A stretch of DNA of 54,634 nt from Hypsibius dujardini (lineage: Eukaryota; Tardigrada; Eutardigrada; Parachela; Hypsibiidae). This document shows positions 14,009 to 24,209 of the stretch, one piece after another. The position numbers and the translations under genes are program-made. Where the stretch lies: contig LRSR01006983.1 in assembly GCA_001579985.1 (NCBI GenBank), forward strand, positions 1-54,634. Reading direction: 5' to 3'. The notes beneath the pieces are model-generated. The model ran no database searches. It saw nothing but the letters and a program-made list of their open reading frames with translations, and had not been told where the DNA came from. Position 1 is the first letter of the stretch. Each line of letters opens with the position of its first letter.

Positions 14009-16153
14009 TCAAGTTGGTGCAACAGCGACACTGGTCGTGCCGATGACTCCGCAAGCCACTCGTGCTCCGGCGTTACCACTGCGTCGACTCTCCGTCGTCT
14101 CACCTCGCCCGAGGTCGTCCGCCCTCTCGTGGATTACAACCGAGCGGCCCAACACAGAAAACGGCCCACTGAGCGAAAGAATGAAGTCTGGTCTGCTGAA
14201 GAAACCGTTTCCGTTTGCTGGAAAGTGGGAATAATGAGTAAGAATTCATCTAGCGAGACGTTTCCTCCCGCACGATAAGCGTAAAGTTTTTTGGTTAGTC
14301 AGTTTTTTCTTCAGAATAAATAGAGATGTTGCCCTCGTGAAGCAGTGGCGGATTGACCGCTAGGCCGACCGGGCCGTTGCCTCCTCGGAGAGCGGGTGGG
14401 AGATCCCCCCCCCGGCGCCTACCTCAATCCGCCACTGTCGTGAAGTGCAATTGTCCTTCGGAATTCCCCCCCCCCCATCCGAATGGGGACAGTTGATCAT
14501 TGGGTAACTTGGTCGGAGTAAAAGAACCCATCTACTCTAATGGCGCAGTTTAACTTCGTAGTTAACTTTCTGGTGTGAAAAACGAAATTTTAAGACCAAT
14601 AATAAAATTATGATTATGCCCCTTCGAGTTGAATTCTATGAACAGCTGCGCCCCTTTCCCAGCCCTCCCCCTTATCTCTTCGCATAAAGCACTTTATCTA
14701 GAAAGATCACCATTAATGCAGTACTTGTTGGTTAGAATGCTTGCCTAGACGCGATTATATATTGATCACTTGGAAATGTTAATAGACCCAACCAGCCGAA
14801 TTGCAGTTCCGTTTGAAGCCTCAGGAACAATATTCTACTAAGGATTTGGGTTGTGAATACAAATTTGACTCAACTCTGAAAAAATTGATATGAATGGACG
14901 ACTAATCTGTAAAAATCTCCTGTACCTCTTAAAATATTTCAAAGCATTGTCAATCGATTGAAAAGTAAATATGCAAGTCGTAAAGGATACCACCATTCAG
15001 TGGCGCGCCGACGGGGGGGGGGTTTGTTGATCTAAAACCCCCCTCGAAAGTCAAAAAAGTGCCCTAAGGCTCTCCCATTTAGAGAAAAACACCATGATGG
15101 AGAATTGTCATACAAAACTCCCCCTTACGTTCTATCGGAAATATTTCGAATACAACAAAAAATTAATTTCGGAAAAATAACACCCCCCCCCCTCAAACCA
15201 AAGCTCGGCGCGCCACTGCCACCATTCACGCATAGCGAACAAAATCAAAGCAAACGATTAACTGCCACCAACTTCAATATGTGCCCCTGTGAGGAGAAGA
15301 ACCTTTTCGACATAATATGCTAATGCTCTGCACACTCAACATCCCTCCCTATTATTCCCCCCCCCCGTGAATGGGCGGAGGGGGGGGAGCGAGGGGCTCT
15401 GGTACTCACAATCGGCTTTCACATTTCCCAAATCGCCCGCATGTCGAAAAGTATCTCCAGGTGCTCCGTGGATGAGATTGAAGGGATTGAAGTGTGAGGA
15501 AGCAGTCTCGCAGCCTTTACTCAAGTCCCCCGACGAATGGACATGGAGGCCTCGCTCCCCTTTGCAAAAACAATATGAGAATTGTTTTAATCAGAGACTG
15601 TTTCATTTTCGACGGAATCATGCGTGATTTTCGCACACAAACAATACAGAGTAGTGCCTACCGTTTGGCTCTAATCCCGTAATGCGAGCAGAAATAATAA
15701 CAGGCTGAAAAATAGACGTTCTTTTAAATTCAAAGCGATCCTTTTGTTTCGTATAACAATTTCTTCCATTAAACTCACTTCGTTTGGGGCTTTTTGGTCG
15801 AACACGACTAATCCCTTCACCGTTGTACTTCCCTCCAGCACGGCGATGGCCCTAATGGGACCATTGGCCGGTATCAGCGGGAACGGGAACGCCGACTCGG
15901 GTATTGCAAACCAGGCACTGGCTCGAGTCGGTTGCGGGATCGTTGAAGTGGTTGTTGGCGCTTCTGTTGTCGTGGTTGTCGTAGTAGTGGGAGGATCGGT
16001 CACTGGCATGCCCGATTCAGAGTAATCGTTGTCGTCCATCGTCTCCGAGTCCCATGTCGGATTGCAAAATGTGCTCGAAGCCAGAAGGATCGAGCAGAAA
16101 AAGGCGTAAAGCATTCCCCGATGGTGTAACTTTCTTATCCAGAACTTTTGCAT
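14009..16153 (-). CDS. Secreted Cu/Zn superoxide dismutase with Thr-rich N-terminal stalk, four exons
   Basis: The enzyme dismutates superoxide to oxygen and hydrogen peroxide, here outside the cell. Exons in transcript order are 16153-15779, 15704-15662, 15559-15410 and 14217-14009, and the phases agree (258 residues). Copper ligands His145, His147, His162 and His219 and zinc ligands His162, His170, His179 and Asp182 are all present. So are the disulfide pair Cys156/Cys245 and the guiding Arg242, so activity is expected. A hydrophobic signal follows Met14, which may be the true start (16114). Residues about 56-78 form a threonine-rich linker with eight consecutive Thr before the SOD fold. 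Exon 2 is only 43 bp. The last intron (14218-15409) carries two hAT-type MITEs. Confidence 0.93.
14335..14445. mobile_element. hAT-type MITE, 95 bp, 8-bp target duplication
   Basis: Terminal inverted repeats CAGTGGCGGATTGA and TCAATCCGCCACTG bound positions 14343-14437. They are flanked by a perfect 8-bp duplication TCGTGAAG (14335-14342 and 14438-14445). The 8-bp duplication and CAGTGG termini are typical of hAT elements. It is too short to code and lies in the SOD last intron. Decayed ends of the same family (CTCAATCCGCCACT) occur in the introns of the LRR genes near 21.17 and 28.38 kb. Confidence 0.88.
14990..15226. mobile_element. hAT-type MITE, 221 bp, 8-bp target duplication
   Basis: Termini CAGTGGCGCGCCGA and TCGGCGCGCCACTG bound 14998-15218, with a perfect 8-bp duplication CCACCATT at 14990-14997 and 15219-15226. 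Poly-G and poly-C tracts sit just inside the ends and extend the inverted repeat. It is non-coding and lies in the SOD last intron, in the same intron as the shorter hAT MITE. Confidence 0.9.
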
Positions 16154-17481
16154 TTCTTCGTGGTCGAGAGAAAAAGCATTGAGCTTCTCTTTGGCTAATG
16201 CATTAGACGCATGAGATGCATGAGATGCATGAGGCAGAATTGGTCGTTCAATGGTGCGGCAAGGGTTGTAGGCTTAGCGTGAACCGGCGATCCGAAAAGT
16301 GTTTGCATGGCTTCCGCGTTATCGTTGTCTTTGTGGTTACGTACACTCTGTCAGATCGGTGAAAAGCGGCGTGTTATTGGACGGGAGCAGATGTAACGGA
16401 TTACAAACAATTGCTGCTCAATACCGCATGTGTCCATGCACACGTGTGTTGCGATTGCGGAGTGCTGGACAAGCACTCTCTTGGCCTACCTTGCTCGCTC
16501 GAGCGGTCGCGTTCGTTGCCCAACTGACCGTCGCGGTTAAACCAACAGTGAAAAATTGCTGTCGCGTTTTCTCGCGCGCCTTGCGCGCCACACACATGTC
16601 GCTCCGCGAGCGAACGATGAGAGTTTACCTTAACAATTGTCCGTTAATGCTCTTGATGGACGTTTGTGTGAAGAGCAGTTGTCGATCGACAGGCCTGTCA
16701 GGGCCTACATGAAAACTACGAAAAAAAAAACAGAAAAAAACCAAAAGGGGAAAATTACGAATATCCAATTTAACGAAAAGTGAAAACACGGAAAAACTAA
16801 AAATTACAAAATGTTGAGACAAATTTTGCCACGCCCACGCGCGCAGAGTGTACGCATTAAGGAAAACATGTGAACTCCAGTTTCTTTCTAAGTCTATGGG
16901 CTACAAAGTGTGTGCTCATAGGTAGATCCTAAAAGTCGTCGCGGCCTTGCTGTGCAATATTTTGTGGACTCCGGTGGAAATTGTCTGTGGCCCTAGCGTA
17001 GTGCGGAATATTATTATTTATTCCCGTAAAACTTTAAGAAACCGCTCTTGCGCGTCATGCTTCCTCGTGCATGCAAAATGTGAAGCAGCTATTGTTAAAG
17101 CTTGATATTAAGCTAGCTAGCTTGAGCCACAAACTCGTCTCATGAAACTTTTGAGACAGTGGGATCAGTAATGACCGAGAAATTCGATTCGAGCGATTCT
17201 AAGTTTGTCTCAAAGGATTCCTGAAGCCGGTAAAAACCAACCGTGATAATCGTAGTACTACAGTACAAAACTCCTCCCCCCCCCAGCCAAGACTCTCATT
17301 AAAATTGCCTTAGCAAATTCTTTCGTTAATTAGATATTTTGCAGTCACCAGACCCACTCCCCCTTACGCCTCAATCGGAGGGCGACAGGTCTGTTCAGAG
17401 CGAATGTCGTTCTTGCAGTTATCTTGTTTGATTAACGCACAACAGAAACTTCCGTATTCTACACTGGGGAGCCTTTTGCAG
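16154..17481. other. Intergenic, no gene seen
   Basis: The upstream flank of SOD. A (GCATGAGAT)-like short repeat lies near 16207-16233. A stretch near 17.15-17.24 kb resembles 37.54-37.62 kb. Frames here have no recognisable family. Confidence 0.5.
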
Positions 17482-17721
17482 TACTGTAGAATTCCGATCA
17501 ACTGGTGCTATTGCCCAATCAGCTCAGTCAAAAGAGACCGAAGCTGATTGGTTGCAAAAATAGGAGACCACAAGACTGCACGTCATTCTCGCTACAAATT
17601 GTTTGAGAATCGGGTGAATGATTACTTGATTGAAGCACTTCAGGGTTTTCGGCCCGTTGGAACTAATTTACTAGGGGGGGGGTTCCAAGAATCAGCACCA
17701 GTTGATCGGAATTCTACAATA
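17482..17721. mobile_element. MITE, 236 bp, TA target site
   Basis: A 24-bp perfect inverted repeat GTAGAATTCCGATCAACTGG… lies at 17487-17510 and 17695-17718. It extends outward to TG/CA-type ends at 17484 and 17719 with TA on both sides (17482-17483, 17720-17721). TA duplication suggests a Tc1/mariner-type origin. No coding capacity is seen, and the frame crossing it is an accident. Confidence 0.75.
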
Positions 17722-18612
17722 CTCGATGGAATAACGTGCAGGGTGCCACTTTGCGAGACACTGTATCACCATGACCAATTTCGGAGGAAGTTGGTTATCA
17801 GTCCGCCTGTCAAAACGAAGAGGGTACATAAAATCTGAGTTGGCCAAAGTGAGGCCAAATTGACATTTCGGGTAAACCTTTCAGCTGTATATAATCATTT
17901 TGGAAGCGCCACAAAAATGATTTCAACCTCATCAGCAATCGTTTTACTTGCGATAAAGAGTTGCCAAGTTTGTATTTTTATGCAATATTTTCCCTTTTTG
18001 TTTCAGTGAATAGGAGAATATCATGTTAACAATATGGCTCTTTGTTGCTGTGCAAATTTAAACAAAGAAAAGACAATCTGATTTATTGATTGAGACTTCC
18101 GTTTTGCAAAATTAAAGATGGATCTTCTTTAAGTCTGATGTTTTTTAGTTTCAATTTTTTTAGGGTTTTATGGCTTTCCTTTCTTTATTTGTCAACTAAT
18201 TAGATCGTGTGATGCATGCGCGGTCATTTTGAGACTGATGCGGACAACGTTGGGCCAGGTGGGACTGAAAAAACTTGATTATATTGGCAACTCTCTTCAA
18301 CATGTAAAAGGCCTGAAAATGGAGGCTCTCCTGACGCTGTGAAAACGCCACTCACACCATTTCAATAAGTTCTCCCCGGATAAGTATCAGATTACTTTCA
18401 AATTCAGCAAAATTAAACTATTTTCTCATCTTGAAGTTGAAGATAAGTGGTCGGGATACTCTGGTCTTTTGCTGTTGTTCTAAAGATACTGTCTGCACTT
18501 TGCCGGCGGACCCTCTGTAGTACACTCACACATCCCTCTACACTGCTCATTGCTGATACACTAGCATTCTTCCAGAAACATCGAGGGATAATTAACGCAT
18601 TAACTTTCGCTG
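17722..18612. other. Intergenic upstream of the LRR cluster
   Basis: A segment at about 17985-18065 is related to 46995-47075, sharing TTTCAGTGAA-AGGA and TTGCTGCTGTGCAAA-like words, so it is a dispersed repeat. Nothing else is recognised, and no exon 1 for the relic copy that follows. Confidence 0.5.
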
Positions 18613-19140
18613 TATGTTTCACTCGCCAACAACAATAAATTGGCAAAACATCGACTTCTCCGCGAACACTTCGACCGCGCTTCTGCCAATGCTGAAAGCG
18701 ATCACAATTGAAGCCAATTCGGCGCTACTAAGCATTTCGAAACCAGTGCTGAACACTCTCCGTTCCAGCAGTGTCACCCTTAAATTCAAAGACAATGGAA
18801 ATGCTTGTGTTGGATGCCCCACTCAAGATCTGATTGACTGGGTTCGAACTGGACCGATCGTCGGATCCTGACGACTAGTTGTATGAATTCAACTGGCGGT
18901 TCAGATGAATTCTCCGGCTCGACAGCACAGTGACTGGCACATGCTGATCCACACTGCCGTGATACGCTAACACCCACGACGAGTCAGGCACAATCTACAC
19001 CGGCTCATACAGAATCCACAACGATCCAGACAGAGACAGCAACCACTCAGACACTGCTCACTACACTCCCGGCAGCCACTGACATTACCATCCAACCTCC
19101 GAGAAACAATGCACCTGGATTGACAGTCATAAACCTAACT
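18613..19140 (+). pseudogene. LRR-GPI family copy A, relic of exon 2
   Basis: This aligns with exon 2 of the intact copies from the first codons to the conserved NNAPGLT segment near the C terminus. Breaks: the acceptor reads CTG instead of CAG, a 1-bp insertion lies about 30 bp in, stops occur after the LRRCT tryptophan region and at the Trp codon of the AQW motif, and the hydrophobic tail is cut off where the repeat block starting CTCACAGATTC begins. The LRRCT cysteines and the LIDWVR motif are still readable, and five heptads of the threonine stalk remain. No exon 1 was found upstream. It is the most diverged of the five copies. Confidence 0.8.
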
Positions 19141-20484
19141 GCTCACAGATTCATTATACATAAATCATACCAAATTCTGACCATTTCGTACTTGATTAGC
19201 TAAGTGCTAGTACGAGGTGTTTCATGTGAAAATTAGCCGGGATCAAGACGCCAGTGGAGTTACTCGCGTGTTGGTACACAAGTGAAAAAAACGACAACAA
19301 AGCCGTGTCGATGATGAAATACTTCTCTTGCACGCAAATAGCCCTAACTTTCCTCCTCTTTTGTCTGTACGCGCATACGTGGTGCTAATCGAAAGGTAAT
19401 CTAATTTTGTAAATTCTGAATCAAAGAAAAAAAATATTTTCGTTAAGATTTTGCTAACCTAGTTGAAAGTGTAATAACTGTTTTGGCTGCTCGAATAGAT
19501 CAAACAACGGAGTACTAATACTATTCGTTGCCATTTGGAAAACACGTTCGCCCCCTGCTTTCCTCCCTCAACCAAATTAAGAGCGATTTCGACGTTCGCA
19601 AAATTAAAAATTTCACCTCGTATAGCTTTCATATCGTGTACTGTACTAAATGTGTCTGGGAACGAAAAAAGGAGTGCCTGCAACACCCGGTGTTCCCAAG
19701 CGGTCACCCATCTAAGTACTAACCGGGCCCGACTCAGCTTATCTTCCGAGATCGAACGGGATCGGGAGCATTCTACGTGGTATGGTCGCAGGCATAAACT
19801 TTGCAGTGTCTAACCACTGGTAGTGCAAAATAAATTCCGCTCAACTGTCTTGCATGACCCGGCGATAAAAACCAGGACTCCGTTCTTGTTGTGAATGTCA
19901 AGGCTGGAATAATATCTTTATTTTTCTTTCTGAAGCAGTTTGACACTCTAGCCTCCCTTTTTCTTTTATTTTCCATGGATGACGGCTATGAATAAACGGT
20001 GAATGCACCGTTGCCACAATATAACGTAATGTGAAAACAAAACTGCACATCGGCAGAAATCTGCATGTGTGTTGGAGATAACGCTTGCTCTCCAAGCACC
20101 CGACCGATCTTGGCAGTTTGCCTGCAGTCATCAGTAAATGCGTGAATGCGAACCATAATACACTGCAACCGTTTCGACCTTTTTCGGCAATGCGATAAGG
20201 TCAGAGGACAATCTGTTTGAACGTGTCTGTTCGGGAAGAATACGAGAACCGTGCAATAGAAGTTCCATGCTCTCTGCACTGTGCGAGATTACAATGACCG
20301 AAACAATGGTGCCTCCACTACACTTTGGGAGATATCATTATGGATAGTTCCGGAGGAAATTCATTGTCAGTTTGCTTATCTCAAGGCGAAGAGAGTACAT
20401 AACGAGAAGTGTATATTGCAGCAAAATAGGCATTCTCAGTTAGACCTTTCAAGACTGGCTTAAACTCCTAATAACGCAGCGAAA
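19139..20484. repeat. 5' segmental-duplication block of copy B (partner 26150-27681)
   Basis: From CTCACAGATTCATTATACAT the block is related to 26150 onward, and again from about 19.85 kb to the start codon with 27.05-27.68 kb. The final ~140 bp before the ATG, containing GAGAGTACATAACGAGAAG, is the best conserved part. It recurs before copies C (27535-27681), D (33421-33560) and E (43750-43875), so it probably holds the promoter. The 5S rRNA gene sits inside this block but not in its partner. Confidence 0.8.
19676..19793 (-). rRNA. 5S ribosomal RNA gene, 118 nt
   Basis: On the minus strand it begins GCCTGCGACCATACCACG and ends CCGGGTGTTGCAGGC, so the ends pair as helix I. The internal control region is intact: box A AGCTGAGTCGGGCC and box C GTTAGTACTTAGATGGGTGACCG-type sequence with the conserved GGGAACACCGGG. 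A T6 Pol III terminator follows within about 6 nt. It is solitary here rather than in a 5S tandem array. A 5S-derived SINE is less likely because the sequence is full length with a T run at the RNA end. Confidence 0.93.
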
Positions 20485-21949
20485 ATGACTTACTATTTAG
20501 GCACCCTTTTTCTCTTGTATGCACTATCCTTGGTTAAGGCTCAAACATCCAGCACCCCAACCATCACAAACTGCACGTCAACCACGGCTGGCGGAGAGTA
20601 CATTCAAACCCGCTGCGATCATGGAGCGTGGCCGACAACCATCGATCCCATCATAGACATCAACACAACCAGTTTAGCCATCGAATACACATCCGCGACG
20701 GTCGAATCTCTTAGACCACTTCAACGTCTTCCGCTCATGTTTTCGTTGCACCTTGACAACTTCCACAGCTACGACGCTTCCGGGGCGCTCGTTGACTTCC
20801 CCCTGCAAAACTTCACACGACTCTTGGATCGAGGGGAAATGCATTTCCTGTCTCTCGAGTATACCCAAATTTCCGTTCTCAACGCAGACCTCTTCAACGG
20901 GTTCTCCAACTTGCTTTCGCTGACCTTCATGTCCTGTGGCATTGAGTCTATTTCACCTGATGCCCTGCAGGCACTCGGGGCGCAACCGGAGTTGTTCCTG
21001 TTTGATGTAGATTTCGAGAAGAAGTTGTCGACATTTCCGTGGGAGGTTTTAGCTCCCGTAGCCGCGTCGCTTAAGGTAAGATTGCGACCGCATTATATAA
21101 TCACTCTCCCCCGGCCCGAGGGTATTGTCACGTCCCTCTCTGCAGCAAGCTTGCCGTTCCCTACTAGCCCACCTCAATCCGCCACTAGAAGCATAACGGG
21201 AGGGGAACTGGGGAACCAATTAATGCCCTATTTTAATTTCACGGGAGGGGGCTCTTAATTGCTTTAAAGTCTGGAGTTGAGGGGGGTCGTTTGTTCTCCC
21301 GTTGGATGCCTGTTACGCTTGTCCCGCAGACGATGAATGCCAATATTTTGTCTTAAAAAGAAAAACTATCGTGTTAGCATAATCTAATGTAATTTTTCAG
21401 TATGTCTCGCTCTCCTATAACGATAAGTTGGCAAACATCGACCTTTCCTCCAGCACTGCTACGGTAGCACTGCCCATGCTGGAAGAGATTACCTGCAAAC
21501 GGAATCCAGCACTGCAAACTCTTCCCCGGAGCGTGTTGGAAACACTCCGTTTCCGAAATGTCACCATCGAGTTCACAGAAAATGGAAACGTCTGTGATGG
21601 ATGCCATACACGAGCTCTGATCGACTGGGTTCGAGTAGGACCGATTGTCGGAAACAGCCGATTCCTGAGCACCAGTTGTAGGAGCACAAACGGCGATTCA
21701 GATGCGTTCTCCGGCTCAACTGCACAGTGGCTGACGCATACTGATCCGAATTGCGACGCTGTTATTTCAAGCCCCACGACGATCCAGACAGAGCCAACAA
21801 TGACTCAGACAATGACTACCACGGTAGCTGCAGGAACTAACAACGGTAGTAGCACCCAATCTGCGGGAAACAATGCACCTGGATTGACAGCCATGAACCT
21901 TGCTGCTACCTTAGCGGTAACAGTTTTTGGTCTTTTGATAACAAACTAA
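20485..21949 (+). CDS. LRR-GPI family copy B, intact, two exons
   Basis: Exon 1 20485-21075 and exon 2 21401-21949 join in phase 0 (AAG|GTAAGA … TTTTTCAG|TAT), giving 379 residues. Order: signal peptide 1 to about 19; Cys-containing N-terminal cap; four or five leucine-rich repeats of about 24-26 residues over 70-250; LRRCT-like cap with Cys262, Cys265, Trp273, Cys290 and Cys315; short Thr-rich stalk of three heptads (324-344); hydrophobic C terminus (about 362-379) after a small-residue Asn/Gly/Ala site, as in GPI-anchored proteins. It should be an extracellular, membrane-tethered recognition or adhesion protein; no ligand can be read from sequence. The intron carries a decayed hAT end and poly-G/C tracts. 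No lesions were found. Confidence 0.88.
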
Positions 21950-21952
21950 TAG

Positions 21953-22321
21953 CTGTTGTTAGGTCTACCAACCGTCAGTTGGATAGTTAACAAGTTTATT
22001 AGACTGATAGTAAAGACCGTTAGAGAAATAAACTGGAAGAAAGGAAAGAAGAAGTAGAACTGGCTGTAGAAATAATAAAACACCTTATTATATAGTAAAG
22101 TTTTAACTATAGAAATGAAGTTAAATGGCACATACATCAGAATAGGGTTAATAGAGTGGACANTATAGAGTAAAGTTTTAACTATAGAAATGAAGGTAAA
22201 TGGCACATACATCAGAATAGGGTTAATAGAGTGGACAGAGTTACAAACTAAGTATGATACTCGTGAGTTAAAGAACTATCATGATTGGATATGGGGACTT
22301 GTTGGGCGTGTCCAACACTGT
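21953..22321 (-). mobile_element. Solo LTR, family 1, 4-bp target duplication CTGT
   Basis: The LTR spans 21957-22317, reading TGTTGGACACGCCC…GACCTAACA on the minus strand, flanked by CTGT at 21953-21956 and 22318-22321. It inserted right after the stop codon of LRR copy B; copies C and E show the uninterrupted site. An imperfect 72-bp segment is tandemly duplicated across a single N (22091-22162 and 22164-22237), probably an assembly join. The 4-bp duplication fits Ty3- or BEL-type retrotransposons. Confidence 0.88.
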
Positions 22322-23480
22322 TGATGTGAGGTTTGGGTACGCTATAATTTACCTTGTCCGTGTATCTTGATCATGAGATTTGCGCGGCCTTGCTGAAAGA
22401 GTATCAGCTTCATGCTCAGCGTCGTTAACTGAATAAATCAGTTATGCTATTTCCTAATCTCACGTTAAAGCATCCTGGCAGGATCGCTAATGCATGCAAG
22501 ATTTCACTCTGACAAGCGTGAGGGACCAGTACGGAAAGCTCAACAACAACAAAAAACACTGAGGAGGTAAAATGTTCGCCTTAAACTTGGACTACGAGGT
22601 AAAAATTCCAATGCTGCGGCAAGTTTTGATTTATCATAAATGCCGCGCACAGCTAAAATTTGTTAGGGCGCTAGGAGGCGCTTCGAGCGCTTCTTTCGCC
22701 AGTGCTTTTAGACCGTGAAGGCGATCAGAAACCATCGCTTGTAATTCCAACTTATGGTCGATTGATGGATTCTTTATCGTAGTAAAATCATCATTCAACG
22801 CAACCAGTGTGCCTGACACAACAACAACAGATGGAGTAAATAAAACTAAATGGAACCTTAATACGTGTTTTAATGTGTCCCGATTTCGGCGCGGACAGAA
22901 ATTCACAATTTTACGGACAAAATGTCACCCTTAATCTAGGACATTAAAAATGCGTTGCAGACATTTTTTGTATTTGTGCTTTATAAGGCTCACACAAAAT
23001 TCTTCCGCAACCATAAATAAAATTCTGGTGCTGACAAAAAATGCATCTTCAGACTTTTTTATGTGTGAAGGACATGGTCTTGGGTGTCACGTTGGTGGGA
23101 GTAATTCTGGTCGGACAAAGACTAAAAAACTTTTATTAGGGGAAGGACAAGTGACACATGGACATCAAATAAATAATGAAACCATAATCATCGCAATCTC
23201 TAATGAAGACTGATGAAGTCGAAAGTAAAAAATTAATACTTTGGCTAACTGAACTTCACCGGATCGAAATAAAACAGGAACACTTAATTCTCAAATAGAG
23301 GACAATCCTAATACTGATTTTTAGGTGAAGCAAAATCCCAGTCCCTGAGCTTCGTTTGACCTTTCTTGGCTTCCTTGAGGTAGTTACCGGGACCTATTAG
23401 CGAGAATGCAGTCGTCAACGTTTGCCATCAATCAACAAAATATATCAAAAAGTTCTGATGAACGAGTTTGAGCTCGAGCG
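22322..23480. repeat. 3' segmental-duplication block of copy B
   Basis: Related to 29627-30965 (after copy C) and 44990-46000 (after copy E). It contains minus-strand remains of two small frames: one at about 22646-22760 (partner 29975-30080), and one at about 23335-23395 with a GPGNYLKEAKK motif (partners near 30361-30425 and 45320-45385). In this copy neither can be extended to a full gene. Confidence 0.78.
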
Positions 23481-24209
23481 AGCCGCTGCGAAGGTGATGG
23501 GCTCCGATCGCCCGCGCAGTCCCCAATTAGGTTGGGTTGTTTTGCATATAAAGTGTATTTTGACAAATCTATCAACCTACCTACTAAGGCCTAACGATCC
23601 CCAACGAAATCCATTCAGATCCACCCACCTTGCCTACCAGGCCCACGCTTGCCCACCTCCACCCATCTCCACCCAGGCCCACCCATTTGCATCTACCCAG
23701 ACCCACCCAGACCCACCCAGACCCAACTTTACAAACTGCCCAAAGTAAGCGAGCTTTGAATACCCTTACTGTAACAGCTCATATGTAGTTCATCGGTGAT
23801 GGACGCATCAGCCACAAGCAGTTGGACAGATTGACTGGCGAATATTACAAATTTGTTAGCCACCGTTTGAAAAGGTACTCGGCGGCAATCTGTAACTTAG
23901 GTCTTCCAAATAAGTTGCTCGTTTTTAAACGCTGACACATTTGTTTGCAGTATAAGTCGAAGCTCTTTCAGAAACGTTGCAGGTTTTTCTTTTCGAACAG
24001 CTCAAAACTTGCAGCGCAAACTTCTTTCTCAACCTTTCACTGGACCTGTTAATGTTTTTTTTATCGTTCCTTTGAAGCCGTTTAGTTCTTCAACGACGCG
24101 CTATTTAAGCCTGCGGCTGCCCCGCTTCAGGCACGCGGAAAGAGAAAATTCACCCTTGCAGACTCCTTCTACGCGGGCACCGGTCAGGATTACCAACACC
24201 AAAACACTG
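23481..24209. other. Intergenic, low-complexity (CCCA)-rich part
   Basis: About 23630-23730 is rich in CCACCCAGACCCACC-like units. No gene is recognised. Confidence 0.5.

Noticed and set aside
16299-16712. 137-codon plus-strand frame upstream of SOD
   Set aside because: No family pattern, cysteine spacing or splice signals; composition is as expected for a chance frame in a locally GC-rich stretch.
18836-18850. GGTTCGAACTGG as a tRNA box B
   Set aside because: It lies in the relic LRRCT coding sequence (conserved Trp-Val-Arg codons), with no box A or cloverleaf around it.
22634-22906. 90-codon minus-strand frame after copy B as an intact gene
   Set aside because: Its partner after copy C keeps only a short part of the similarity and frames diverge. 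It lacks splice signals and is better read as a relic within the duplicated flank.
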